Positions 11,831-23,239 of a stretch of DNA of 64,000 bases are shown piece by piece. The stretch lies in contig PPXM03000003.1 in assembly GCA_003707065.3 (NCBI GenBank), positions 434,001 through 498,000 on the forward strand, in the 5' to 3' direction. The notes under the pieces were generated by a model. It was not told where the DNA came from. It made no database searches and was given only the letters and a program-made list of their open reading frames with translations. The DNA is from Trigonopsis variabilis (lineage: Eukaryota > Ascomycota > Trigonopsidomycetes > Trigonopsidales > Trigonopsidaceae). Positions within the stretch are counted from its first letter, which is position 1; each line of letters opens with the position of its first letter. The translations under genes and the position numbers were made by a program.

Positions 11831-12828
11831 TTATTCCGTCGTATCCATGCGATCCTCGGGAGCAATATTATCTGATCCTTGACCTTCACTAGAAGTAGAG
11901 CCACCTTCCTGGGGCTCGGAGGCTGCCGTTTGAGATTCGGAAGCCGGCTGAGCTTCTGTTTCTGTACTCCGCGTGGGTGGCCTGCTATTCGTAGTACTTC
12001 CTAACCGTTCTAACCAGGGAGCAATACCTTCATTTTCAACCAAGGTGAATTTTGTATCACGTCCCACATAAGCCAAGCTCGTATTAGCTGTAGTGAGTTC
12101 TTTATCTTGGGCCAAAGTGTCTCGAAGGGCAGAGAAGCCATGGATAATTAACTCGTCTAAAGATGAATCAGAAAAAGATTGGAACTGCCGCTCTAGATAT
12201 GTCCGCGCAGCTTGTGAGCGGGCTCCTATAGCAGCGCCAAAGTACTCCAAGACAGTGCCGCTAGGTTGAAATTCATGAAGATGAGGACCGGTTTCATCAT
12301 GTCCAATGATCAATAATCCAACACCGTAGGGGCGACGACCATATTCTTGAGTATTAACCTGAGCTTTATCTGCAATGGCATTGACCACCCGTCCCACCGG
12401 GATTGGACGGCCAAAAGTCATTTTCGAGCTCATTGCCTGCTGTCTCATGAAATTACTTAAAACTCTAGCATCAGGCGATAGTCCAGCAAGAGCAATTCCA
12501 ATATGATCATCGATTCGAAATATCTTTTTCTGATAAGAGCCCAACTCTTCTGAATTTCGCTGGAGTTAACTCATGTACGGCAAAAACTTCAAAGTTCACA
12601 ATACCTTTAAAGCAACCAATACAGCATGATCTTTACTGACTAATCCAACTGCCGCTGATCCTTGTTTGATGGCTTCCAGAGCATATTCAACCTATCATCA
12701 GATCAACTATCCCAATCCTATCGACGCACCTGGAACAACCGTCCTGTAGGAGAATATGTAATCGCATCGTTATCATAAGAGTTTCGAAACTAGTCATTAA
12801 CACAAATTCCGGCGATTACCCTTACCAT
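11831..12828 (-). CDS. PRE5: 20S proteasome subunit alpha-6
   Basis: Four exons: 12828-12826 (the ATG alone), 12789-12730, 12691-12605 and 12559-11831, with introns of 36, 38 and 45 nt; 292 aa. The spliced start reads [15 protein letters not shown] then [16 protein letters not shown], the alpha-subunit signature, and [11 protein letters not shown] and [13 protein letters not shown] match the Pre5/PSMA1 branch. It builds the outer ring of the 20S core. The C-terminal ~50 residues are an acidic Ser/Thr/Glu tail, longer than in budding yeast and closer to animal PSMA1. The leucine of EYALEA is encoded by CTG, which argues for a standard CUG code. The first exon codes for a single amino acid. Confidence 0.96.
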
Positions 12829-13244
12829 TGTCTGTCCTAAGTCGTTGTCGCCTTCGGTCTATGGACCATCCTTCACCCGTATGGCAACGCCACGTAAACG
12901 CAGAAGAATGACTGTCGTGAAATTTTACGCAATTGATGCTCTACTGCTACATTTAGGCCTGAAACACCGCTCACACTTATTGTGAATTAGTGATTCCGCC
13001 TCAATCCACAAGTCAGGCTGAAGATCATTTCTACGTTCACGACAAGACCAATTACTAATAAGGAGGACAGGTTTCGCAGTATCTATGCAACATCAATTCT
13101 TAGCCACTGTCCTTATAACGTATTAATGCAGCTGCTGCTATTTTAAAGGCTTAGCTAAGGTTTATTAAGACCACTAGATGCATCGCCTCCGCCGGTATCT
13201 TTGAAGGACGAGCGAGTAGCGACGTAAATTTCTCTCCTAACAAC
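12829..13244. promoter_or_regulatory. Divergent promoter region, PRE5 / PAT1
   Basis: About 416 bp between two head-to-head genes. I looked for the proteasome control element GGTGGCAAA near PRE5 and did not see an exact copy. No coding exon was found. Confidence 0.45.
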
Positions 13245-15669
13245 ATGTCGACTCGTCATTTGATGACACCATCGGAGTCTCAGAATACTCCTAGAGACTC
13301 TGATGATTTGTTAGTTGATTACTTGATTCATTTTCTAATGTTAGTTTTGACTTTGAAGAGACATATGACGACCTAGGCGATCAATTAGATGAATCAAATG
13401 ATGATATGAATGATGCAACTTTTGGTTCATCTGCTCCTATTGGTTTGTTCAATATTATCTCGTTCGTTAATTCTTTTTAGACAAAGATTTTGATTTTTCT
13501 GCCCAAACAGCAGGACTTCCTCGAAATGTTAAACCTTCCCATAGTCAGATCGCTCCTCAACGAGCTCACGCCCGTCCTCAACGCCCCCCTAGAAACGCTT
13601 GGTCGAAACCTGTTCCAGAGCTTCGCCCAATGGCCTCACTTTGGGACGAACAGACAAATAACCAGTCTTCTGTCTCTCCTTCTCTTCAGCCAAAAGCTGA
13701 AGGTCCAAGAGTGTTAAGTCTTGAGGAAGTTGAAGCCCAATTACTTGCTCAACGTTCAAGTCAGCAACCACAGCATCCTCAGATGTCTGCCTTCTTGCCT
13801 CAAGGATCTTTACCTAACCACCCTGGCTCGTTTGGTAACCCTCCTGTTCCTCAATGGGGTTCTTCGTTGAACTATGCTTCAGAGCACCCGCATCCACAAC
13901 CTCCTCCCCCTTTTCCAACTGGTCATGGATCCGGACCCTGGACTCCTCAAGGACTTCCTCCTCAAGGACTTCCTCCTCAAAGACTTCCTCCTCAAAGACT
14001 TCCTCCGCAAGGTCCCCCTATCCCTCACCACAGCGTGTCTCAAGGACATAACCCTTCTTGGCCCACTCCTCCCGTTCCTGCTCAGTCAGTGACATTATCT
14101 CCCAAAGATGTCCAAGCCCAAACTCCTCATGCACCACCGGGAATACCCACAGGGCCTGGAAACTATCCTGGCTTTTCGCAACCAAGCCAAGGGAAGCCAT
14201 CTTCATCGCGACCTCGCTCTCAACCTGAGCCATGGAAAGACCATGCCTCTTCTCGTCCGACCAAGCTTTCTGCTGTGATGGCACAGCAGTTGGCCCAAGA
14301 AAGCCAAACGTCCGATGCTTCGCGGAATCGATCTTTGAATATAGCCCAACGGCAAGCAGAAATCACCAAATATAGTGGCATCATGACACTCAGTAACAAG
14401 AACTTTGTTACCAGTCTACAACTGAAACAACTTGTCACTGAGGATCCATACAATGAAGACTTTTACAATCAAGTCTTCCGGGCCATTCGAGCTCGAGGTG
14501 ATACTTATCAGCCTTTAAGCCTGTTAGCTGAGACATATCTTCTACCCAAACATGATGGCCGCGTCAGGCGCGATCCTCTGCAACGAATGCAGCATCAGGT
14601 TGAACGAGCTGTTGCTGCAGCTCGAGCTCACCCTAAGAAGAACCAATTGACAGTAGAGGGTGCGTTGGGAAAAATCGCTTTTGGAACCGGTAAAGCTCCT
14701 AGAAGAAAACTAGCGGTACCATCAGAAGTCTCTAAAGATACTCATTCTCGTACTCCTGCTGGAGGCCGAAAGAGGGTTTTGCAGTTGATCGAAGATATTT
14801 ATGCTTCGTTATTAGACTTGGAAGATGGCGAACGTAAGAGACCGCTTCCTGGCGACGATTTCGATGAAAAGATGGAGGCTTGGAATTCTCACATGGGATC
14901 TCTTGCTGGAAAGCTTTGGGACCAATTACATGTTATGGATGATGCCGCTGCTGGCGAGACTCAAGCATTCATTGCTATGCTTGATTATGCTAAGGGAAAG
15001 AAGGCTCTCCCACGGGCAATGAGACATTTGACTGGAGATCAAGTTTTGGCTATTGTGACTGTCATCGTGGCGCACTTGGACAGTTTGGATGTTACAAAGG
15101 GTGGATATTACGGTGGTGATTCTAGAGTGATGCCTGAAGTGAAGAAACAGATTGAACTTTTTGGCCAGACGGTTCTACCTGCCTTAGTTCATTACATCTC
15201 CGAGGCCCCATGTCATATTGTTGTTGGTCTTGTGAATATTATTCTTGGACGAAATAATGTACTTCTTCTAGTTTCTACCCAAGTCGGATTGGCCGTTATG
15301 ACGGTCTTGGTCAGTCGAGCTGAGCTATTGAGACAAGAAAGCGGCGTGGACGAGGCGGACTCAAAAGCGTGGGAAAAGAGTTTTGGAACTCTGTTCAATA
15401 CCCTTAAAGGCCATATTATTGATGCATTCCCTCTTGAGGGAGACGATTCGTACGTTTGGCAGTTTTTGGCATCCCTTGCTCTCGCTGCTACTCTGGAACA
15501 GCAGCATGTGCTTGTGGACGAAGTTCGAGATAAAGTTTTTGGTCTTATGGCCGAATGTCAGGATCTACCAAAGGACATTGCAGGCAAGAAGATGGCTAAT
15601 CTGAATTTATTTTTGAATGTAATGGGTCTCAATGCAGTTGGCACCGAGATCAAAGAACTACAGACTTAA
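13245..15669 (+). CDS. PAT1: mRNA decapping activator Pat1
   Basis: Three exons in phase: 13245-13309, 13345-13442 and 13481-15669 (introns 35 and 38 nt); 783 aa. The N-terminus carries a short acidic conserved segment (DFEETYDDLGDQLDES) and KDFDFSAQTAGLPRN, as in other Pat1 proteins, followed by a long Pro/Gln-rich region (~75-300). The C-terminal ~400 residues are the conserved alpha-helical Pat1 domain that binds Dcp2 and Lsm1-7, with the linker sequence GIMTLSNKNFVTSLQLKQL before it. Pat1 links Dhh1, Dcp1/2, Xrn1 and Lsm1-7 in cytoplasmic decapping and P-bodies. The true start is in exon 1; the ATG at 13630 is internal. Confidence 0.93.
13944..14013 (+). repeat. 15-bp minisatellite in PAT1 coding for (PQ)-G/R-LPPQ
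   Basis: About five in-frame units of a CTCAAGGACTTCCTC-like 15-mer encode PQGLPPQGLPPQRLPPQRLP. It lies in the disordered Pro/Gln-rich region of Pat1, where length changes should be tolerated. Confidence 0.8.
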
Positions 15670-15810
15670 TTGGATAATTCCTGTACGACATTAAATGATG
15701 GTTGGTGAGTCCTGTAATTATTGTTTTGTAAGCTAGTCGAGCGTTAAAGTAGTTTTGACAAGCATTGTAGTGTCGCGTCATGTCGTGTCGCTCGTGAGTA
15801 CTCCCAAGGT

Positions 15811-16605
15811 ATGTCTGATGAGATACCCGATTCAGAGGATGACGGGGAAGAAGGGCCCTGGGTTATAACCCATATAGGTGAACAGTTTGAATCGGAATAT
15901 TGCAAATTACGAAACAGTTGGAGTGGCCAATCAGAGCAGGTAGAGAACGATGTTCGAGATTCCAGCGGATACGCTCGAGAAGATAAAAACGCAAAGACCC
16001 TCGAAAGAGACAATCCAACACCTGCTAAAGGCAATGAGAGGGGAAATTTTGGGGCCACGGCTTTGGTAAATGACTACTCTGATGACGAACTGATGATACT
16101 GGGAGCAGATAAGAAGACGAAGGATTGCCCGAACGAGGAAAATAAATACGCAGTTATTAGTGATGAAGATAGTACTATTAAAGATGAAGACGAAGCAGAC
16201 TTCTCCTCTTCAAAGCAGAGTCACCCACTGGACGGACAATATAGCCCTAGTGGTTCAACAGAACTTGGTGATCAATTTCAAGATCTCGACGCAGATGGCA
16301 CCCAAACGAATAGCACTGATCTTTCTAAATGGAGTCAAGGACTAGATGAAATCAGCGATTTAACGTCAATTGAATCGACAACGCAGAGTCCAGGAAGTCC
16401 TGTAAAGGAAGTCAAGAACATGAGTTCGTGCTTGATAAACGGGAAGAAAAGACCAAGGCTAATTCTTAAGGAGAATAGACTTGATGAGGATGCTATTCGG
16501 AGCAATGGGCATTCTGCCAAACTAAATGGGCCAACCTACAGGGTAGGGTTATCAAAGCGAGTGCGGATTGAGCCTCTACATGGATACTTGAAAAAGAAAG
16601 GGTGA
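15811..16605 (+). CDS. Acidic protein with C-terminal RAD51-interacting motif
   Basis: Single-exon frame of 264 aa from an ATG. Most of it is acidic, Ser-rich and predicted disordered (starts MSDEIPDSEDDGEEGPW). The last ~25 residues read YRVGLSKRVRIEPLHGYLKK, closely resembling the RAD51-interacting motif of animal RAD51AP1 (a GLS-R-x-x-PLH pattern). A KKRPRL stretch just before could be a nuclear localisation signal. This suggests a recombination accessory factor that contacts Rad51, but the body of the protein has no recognisable domain, so the role is inferred from one motif. It sits downstream of PAT1 on the same strand with ~140 bp between them. Confidence 0.7.
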   Translation: MSDEIPDSEDDGEEGPWVITHIGEQFESEYCKLRNSWSGQSEQVENDVRDSSGYAREDKNAKTLERDNPTPAKGNERGNFGATALVNDYSDDELMILGADKKTKDCPNEENKYAVISDEDSTIKDEDEADFSSSKQSHPLDGQYSPSGSTELGDQFQDLDADGTQTNSTDLSKWSQGLDEISDLTSIESTTQSPGSPVKEVKNMSSCLINGKKRPRLILKENRLDEDAIRSNGHSAKLNGPTYRVGLSKRVRIEPLHGYLKKKG

Positions 16606-16925
16606 TTTATGTCAGGCCTTTCATTTCACATGGACAAGAAAGACATTAAATGATCTTGCGGAACTTATATCGACCTGCGACATCTACCTCTGCCATCGAT
16701 TCAAGTTTCTTCAGGGCGAGATAAAAAGACGTTCAATCAAAGCAGCTATTAACTTTTGGACTAAGATACGAGAGTGTCTTTTTGATATATATATAATATT
16801 AAGCAACGTTCTGAATCTGATGGTTTAGTTACCGCCGACCCAGAAGCATTAATAAGATTTAATCATTGCTGAGAGCCACCTTAACTCCTTTTAGGAAGAC
16901 TATAATCTAGAAAAGGTCAAATACT
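16606..16925. other. Convergent intergenic region
   Basis: About 320 bp between the stop of the RAD51-motif gene and the stop of the CZIB gene on the other strand. It should hold both 3' ends. AT-rich with a short TATATATATAA run near 16788; no gene seen. Confidence 0.45.
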
Positions 16926-17574
16926 TCATGATCGGACGATATCCCATTTGATGTCAATCACTGATACTTCCCGCCCTGCCTTTTCATCATAGTCATAAAA
17001 GTCATCCTCAAGATCTGCAACAAAAGGAGTAGATGAGTCTACACCTTTACAGGTCCACTCATCCTAAAGTTAGACATGATAGGGAGACAACTCACATCGG
17101 GCTTGTATTCAACCAAGTCACATCCTCGACATTCAAAAGAGACAATGACCTTTGAAGAACCAGAATCTTCTAACAAGTAAGGAGATACAGATGATGCGAC
17201 AGCTCTCTGTCAGCTGAACCAATTCAAAGTACTCACAGATGGAGGATTCATGCTAATGTAAGTGTCATTATTATCTTGTCATACCTTGCATAGTTTGCAC
17301 CGATAAACGAAATTGGCCGAACCTCTACTGCCACTGAGTTCCTCAAGATTAGAAAATTTCGTTCAAGCACAAGATCCCCTACCCGGTTCTCTGCTCTATT
17401 GACCTCGATCCAATTGGAGTGGACCTCATGACAGGACAGACATCTAATATAAGTAAAGCCAGAACGAGATGTCTACCTTATTTTGAAAGAGTAGTTTTGA
17501 GGCCGACTCTCGGTATCTGTTGGCTTCAAATCAGTCACTCCTTCCAATTGAGCGCGGAGCTGCAGACCGAACAT
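16926..17574 (-). CDS. CXXC zinc-binding protein, CZIB / UPF0587 (DUF866)
   Basis: No exon is long enough to stand out alone; the gene appears only after splicing six exons: 17574-17477, 17443-17383, 17341-17285, 17252-17237, 17202-17096 and 17063-16926. Introns are 33, 41, 32, 34 and 32 nt, and all phases agree. The 158-aa product has the family length and landmarks: QLRAQLEGVTDL, CLSCHEVHSNW, GSRGSANFVYRCKLC, ECRGCDLVEYKP and DDFYDYDEKAGREVSV. The CLSC and CKLC pairs are the expected zinc ligands. Exon 4 is only 16 nt. The acceptor of exon 5 (GAGAG) is chosen because it alone keeps the frame. Cellular role of the family is poorly known. Confidence 0.88.
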
Positions 17575-18105
17575 AAGATGCAACGGGAGGATACCAGTTG
17601 AACTTTTGCAGATTATATTGACGTAGTTTCTACATCATTATCCGTACGTAAGCCATACTAAAGCCATACTAAACCTTCAAATCAATTTATTGATGTGGTT
17701 ATAATAAGAAGAAGCTGCATTTTTATTGTATTTTTTTTTAGTAGGGAGCTCTAAAACTTCCGTACCATGGTCTCAATCTCCACAATGAATTAGAAGAGAT
17801 TCTTTAATGAGAAAAGTCGGAAATTTAGCAGCATTTATTGCTCTGATATATGTGACGAGAAAACTCTCGCGCTATGGCTGAGAAGATGGGACAATGTGAT
17901 CGAGCAGGCTGAGCAAGCACCTATTTTTGATGCTGATTCCAAAATTTCAAGTATACTTTAACTACCGCGCTAGTAAAAGTTGACATTATTAGAACGAGCA
18001 AACCAGACTGAGTGCTCTGTTTCGCTGCTCACGTTGTCTAACCTTTTCTCAGGCGATGTCTTGTAGCGCTTCAAGTTTGCCTGATTTCGCTTGGTCCACT
18101 ATTTG
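17575..18105. promoter_or_regulatory. Divergent promoter region, CZIB / large unknown gene
   Basis: About 530 bp between two head-to-head starts. It includes a T-rich run near 17730. No exon or RNA gene seen. Confidence 0.45.
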
Positions 18106-21099
18106 ATGAATGGAATTTCATGCTGTCAAAAGACCAGTCTTGCCAGAAAGGTCGCCAGGGTTTTATTCTATAATGGGTTAAATCAAAGGCATCTATCAAA
18201 CCATGTGGGCCTGTTGGACAAGCACGAGAGAGATCGTCAAGAGAAAGGATATCGGAGGCATAATGGATTGCCATCTTTATCCAGAAAGACAATGGTTGGA
18301 ACCGTGAATGGAGACCGTCAATATAATTCTTTGGAAGAAGAGACATATTTCCCTCTCAGCGGTCATACTGAGAAGTCAGTAAAACGAACATCACGTCCTC
18401 GATCTAAGCAAGATCAAGGGACTTTTGCGAGGCATAGTGATGTAAAAAGAGATCATCATAGTTTCGAAGGATTACTCAACGAGGTCCAAGGGTTAAATAA
18501 GACCAAATTAGAAAGGGATGGTCTTTTTGGAGCTATCGAAGAAGACAAGATTCTTGAAGACCTTTGCGGGGAGCTGAAGGAAATTGATCTTTCTTCTTTA
18601 CAAGATGCAGTGGATGGCGCGTACCTCGATACGGATTCAGATTATCGGACTTATAAGGAACGGCAAATTGCAAAGTATTTGGATGCCATCGAAAAGCTAC
18701 CTTCTGGTCGACAGCAGAGGCTGTGTACAATGTTTGAAAGCTACGTGTCTTTATCTGTTTCCCCGAATAGTCGAATAGCCTTTTTGAACTACTTGGTAGA
18801 TAATCCCTTCAAGAAAGGGGATCTTGAGGCTTTCGGTTTAGATTCCTATATGACAATAGAACAGCTGAGGATAGTTTACAGTAAACTAAAGAAAATATGC
18901 TCTAGGCGTCTTAATAGAAGAAACCCCGTCTTTGACTCATTTAAGCTCAGTCAGGGCTCAATCAAATATGGGGGTATGTCTCTATCTACGAGCAAGGAGA
19001 TTCAATCGGCTCTGGGGGACCGACCTTTAACACCAAACACATATCAGATGTTTTCTTCTTTGAAAGGATTAGATAGATTTCGCTTTGGCCCCAGATTAGT
19101 TCTCTATCAATATTTCTCCCAATATTTTCCTGTTCATAGAGACAGACATGATCGCACCGATGAGTCTGGTTCCCAAATCGCGTTTCCATTAACCGAGAGA
19201 ATCTTAAAGGTTCTCGGGTTCAAAGCGAATCTCACTATTAAAGAATTTGAGATCATATCAGATATTATTGCTTGGTCTTCTCCAGTGGACGATGATTTGA
19301 ATGCCAGGAGGACCTTCACGGCGCTCGAATTCTATCTTGCTCCGGAAGTTATTAAACAGACTAAAGTCGATCTCGTCATTTTCAGTGATGATGAGTTGGC
19401 TGACTACGATCCTCTTCCTGAACCCTCTTCGCACCTGCGTCTATCTTTAAAGCAAATCAATGATCTTCGAAACTGCATCAACAGCCTTGTTAATGATATC
19501 GCCGCCCATCAATCTACCGCCCAGAATCAAGAAGATCTAAGAAATGTATGTTTGGCGGCTCCACTAGGGGAGTTACAACAGTCTTCCGAGGTCTTAAGCT
19601 TGTTAGCTAAACTCAACATCTCTGCGTCTGAATTAAAGACCGTTAATAATAATATCCGAGTCAATGATCCGCACTTTAAATGGCACTCCATTCCTTCCTA
19701 GTAAGTCCTTTTTCTTGAACCGACTCTAACATCAAGCTCCGGTTGCGTCCCCCGTTCATACGCTGAACCTCCTTTGACCCTTGCTAAACCACACTTTTCT
19801 ACTCTTTTCAACTCGAAGCTACCTGTTGACAAACTTTATCCTTTAGTATCGCTTCTAATGTTGGTCACTCCTTCCAAGCGTGCAGCAAAGCATGTGGTTA
19901 GGGTTATGGATGGCTGTCTTCACCAAGGTCATCACGAACTGGCATACAAGATCTACAACAGCCTCCGGGATACTGCAGTCTTGTCGGAAGCGTTCGTCCT
20001 TTTAGCGGTTAGGGCTTGCAAAATAACGCACTATATTGAAGGACTCAAGAATATTGTCAAGCATCTCTTATTTACCCAGTCCCACATACTGAGAAACCGT
20101 TCTATAATATCGTCAATTGCATCTGTTTATGCAAAACTTCCCAGATTTGAGAACACAGTCTCATTAATTGAACGCTTGGTCCGAGCTCTCAATCGATCTA
20201 ATATTCCTCTTCCTTCCTCTCTTCTATCATTCAGGATGTTTCTTTATTACCGGCGTTTAAATTACTTTAATGAGGCTCCAACTGTTAAAAGAACTCGGAC
20301 AATAAAAGATTGGACGATCTGCATGCGATCATGGTTTATGCTTTCCAGACAACAGCGAAAATTCATGAACCCCTTGGATTTTCACTTTGCTTCCTTTGCT
20401 GCTGTTCTCTTTGCCCGCCATTCGTCAATTCTTCCAAAGCCGGTCGCGTCGCTTGATCAGTCGCTTTTGAATTGGTTCAGAGATATGACGATGGCTGCAG
20501 CGTCATCTTCGATGTATCTCTCTGGCCTATCTCCCCCCTTTTCTGCACAGCTTTATAAACCCCAAAGATGGAATCGTAAATCGGATGAAGCTTCGACCAA
20601 AACTGCCGATTACTTGCGCCTTCGACTCATATCCGCCCTCAAGGTGCGGGCCACTCTAATATGCGAGTCTGTCAATAAAGGATCTCCTTCTCAGGATTTA
20701 GCGGATTATTTTATCCGAGATCTTGCTTCCGAAACATCAGACGACTTGCGTGGGATTCTCCGTGCTTGTCTAGATCGCTATGTTAATGAAATAATGAGCA
20801 GGCATCAGAACTCTATCCTTAGCTGGCCTGATATTGCTCAAGAGCTTACAATCATGCGCCGTGTGACTGTCGATCAGTTGCGATCGTTTAGCTTTCAGCG
20901 TTTGGGCACCCTTGAGGGGGCTCCTTCCATTGTCTCCGTTCTCTCTCAGAAGCCTGGATTGAATAGCAAGCTTTTCAGTGACCTTGTGCATAGCGTGTGG
21001 TTGGCATCGTGGGATGACCACTCTTACATGTCCGAATATCTACATAAAAAGGAGCATGGCTCTCTACAATCGGGGAGCATGAAGGATAATGTTTTGTAA
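18106..21099 (+). CDS. Large alpha-helical protein with mitochondrial-like N-terminus, family unknown
   Basis: Two exons, 18106-19700 and 19737-21099, join over a 36-nt intron (GTAAGT, branch CTCTAAC, acceptor ATCAAG) in phase; 985 aa. The first ATG in frame is 18106; the start MNGISCCQKTSLARKVARVL is basic and lacks acids, as in mitochondrial presequences. The C-terminal half is built of helical segments such as HHELAYKIYNSLRDTAVLSEAFVLLA that resemble helical-repeat (PPR/TPR-like) proteins, without a repeat I can assign. A role in mitochondrial RNA metabolism is possible but only inferred. The intron keeps the reading frame across what otherwise looks like two separate genes. Confidence 0.6.
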
Positions 21100-21163
21100 A
21101 TAGACTGTTAAAGATTTTTTGTTCAGTGCAAGGTAAGACGCCTGCGTCCTTGACCTTTCAGTT

Positions 21164-22898
21164 TTATCGTCCGTCAACATGAAATTGTGCAAAGAGACTT
21201 GGACAAACATAACAAGCAATAAAACCTATGCCACAGTAGATTATGAGTTTTGTGATGACTTCAACATCATATTGGACACGTAATCGGGGCATTGTCTCTA
21301 GCAATTCCTCAATCGATTCATCATAAACAGCTGAATCTGATTCACTTTCATGACCTTTGAAACTTGCTGCTTCTTCGGGTTCATTTTGCAATTTCAATTT
21401 GCGCTGATGTAGAGCCTCGTACAGATCCGACAAGCTTTGCGGCCCTACTGAGTCGGCTCTACCTTTTGTTTGCGAGATAACTTTAACCAGCTGGGTGATT
21501 TCTTCTGCCTCAGGAACAGTGTGATCAGGAATACTCGAAGGGACAGTTTCGTATTGAGAGGCTGGTAAAAAGAATTTTCTCGGCAAGCTAAAGCCGATAT
21601 GTTCCACCGTGCGCCAGATATGAGGCAAGGCAGTCAACAAAAACGGCTTCATTACTGCTCTCCATAAACCAAGCAATGCCAAACCAATCAAGGCACGAAC
21701 AACGGTTAGAACAAGACCAAGCTTCGAGTATTCGTAGTACACGCCTCCCCACATGTTGCTATCGCTTCTGTAAGGCGATTTCATGAACATCCAATTCCCG
21801 ATCTCGACACCAGCCACGACTCCTATAAAGGCTACGCTATCCTCAAAGCACGGACAAGGATCAACTGGTTCCGGATGGATGCGCACCAATACTAGAGCAA
21901 TGATCATAATGATACACGGAGTCCACGCACTCGGGTGACTATGTAACCACTCTGGAATTATCGGATTGACCGTCCATGCAATGTACCAAGCAAAAATTCC
22001 AATGACTGATCCACAAAATACATCAATAAACCCATGCATTCCGCAATACAGCCGACCAATTAGTAATGTACCAAGATAAATTGTCAGTAACACAAAAGTT
22101 ATCATCTTAGCAAATCCTGACAGTTCTACTTGGCAGAGACAAGTATAGATCCAGAGCACTGTTCCAACGGCGTTGGCAGAATGTGATGAGGGAAGCCCAT
22201 ACTCCAAACAGGTCGTACCAGACATAGTAATTCGATGTAAAGGTGGTGATAACGGTCTAGGTAAACATAAATAATCTTTCAGAGAGCCTGAAATATATAT
22301 ACCTAACGCCAGTTCCATAACCAAGCCGGTGGAGAACCTGGGATATCCTAACCACCACGAGTGGGGTAAAAATAATAGATAAAACGTGTGCGAGCCCAAG
22401 TTCGCGCTCATTGCAAAATATTCGTCCAAAAGTTGACTTCTCCATCGTTTCTATCGTTAATTTTCCTTCAGAGTGCCGCATTTCTGTACAGTACGCCTAT
22501 TGCATTGATCTATGCATCATCATCGATCTCGCCTTCTCAGTAAAATTCTCCTTCTAGTTTCTTGTGATACCTTGTAGGCCAAAATAAACATTATTCTCAC
22601 TCCTGTACTTTCTTTCTCTACTTACCTGAAATCTTGCTAATATTCGAGTTTCTCCCCTGATCAAGGGTATCATCAATTCTCGCAAATAATATCTCGACTT
22701 CGACATTCGTCGATGATAATGCTGAGGATCAAGAAGTCCTGCATCAGGCATGCCCGTCTTATTCTCGAAGATAAGACTTCGCCCTTTGTGATGGGATCCG
22801 TGGTGAGACTCGTCTGGATTTTCGGAACTGGGATGCAACTCGGGAAAGGCCACGAGGTCTTGGTCGTGGTCAATCTCTCTTAATGGTGTAGTATCCAT
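21164..22898 (-). CDS. LCB3: Sphingoid long-chain-base 1-phosphate phosphatase
   Basis: Two exons, 22898-22626 and 22450-21164; 519 aa. The 175-nt intron is far longer than any other here, but joining gives LARFQ-KRWRSQLLDEYF, matching the family with no gap. It is a PAP2-type ER phosphatase that removes phosphate from (dihydro)sphingosine-1-phosphate. The three catalytic motifs are visible: KDYLCLPRP, GLPSSHSAN and GRLYCGMHGFIDV. Eight or so membrane segments follow the N-terminal cytosolic ~110 residues. A TTG 15 bases upstream of the ATG is not used as the start. Confidence 0.92.
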
Positions 22899-23239
22899 CT
22901 TTTTCCCAAACAACCCGCAATTCGAGTTTCCCTCCCCGATGCGTTTTTTCTTGATATGCTCGTGCGGTCGACTACGTTCTTACCGTCACGTGTGGTGCGC
23001 TCGCTCCTGGTTGTCATCTGCCCTGTAATCTCTAACGCCCGAGCTACTTTTGGTTCGCGTTCCGCTCAGATCTCCTGAATATTCATACGATCCTGTTAGC
23101 GTGGTATCCATAAATTAAAAGACTTTTTTCATTGTTCGTCCTTCCAAGGGCGTCGGGCTCGTCGATAGCCACTTTATAAACATACAGCTATAAGCAAGTC
23201 AAAGTCCCAACGTCATTCCATCATCTCTACACGTGATCA
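22899..23239. other. Intergenic region between LCB3 and PRMT5
   Basis: About 341 bp, promoter of LCB3 and 3' region of the PRMT5 gene on the same strand. No exon or RNA gene seen. Confidence 0.45.
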
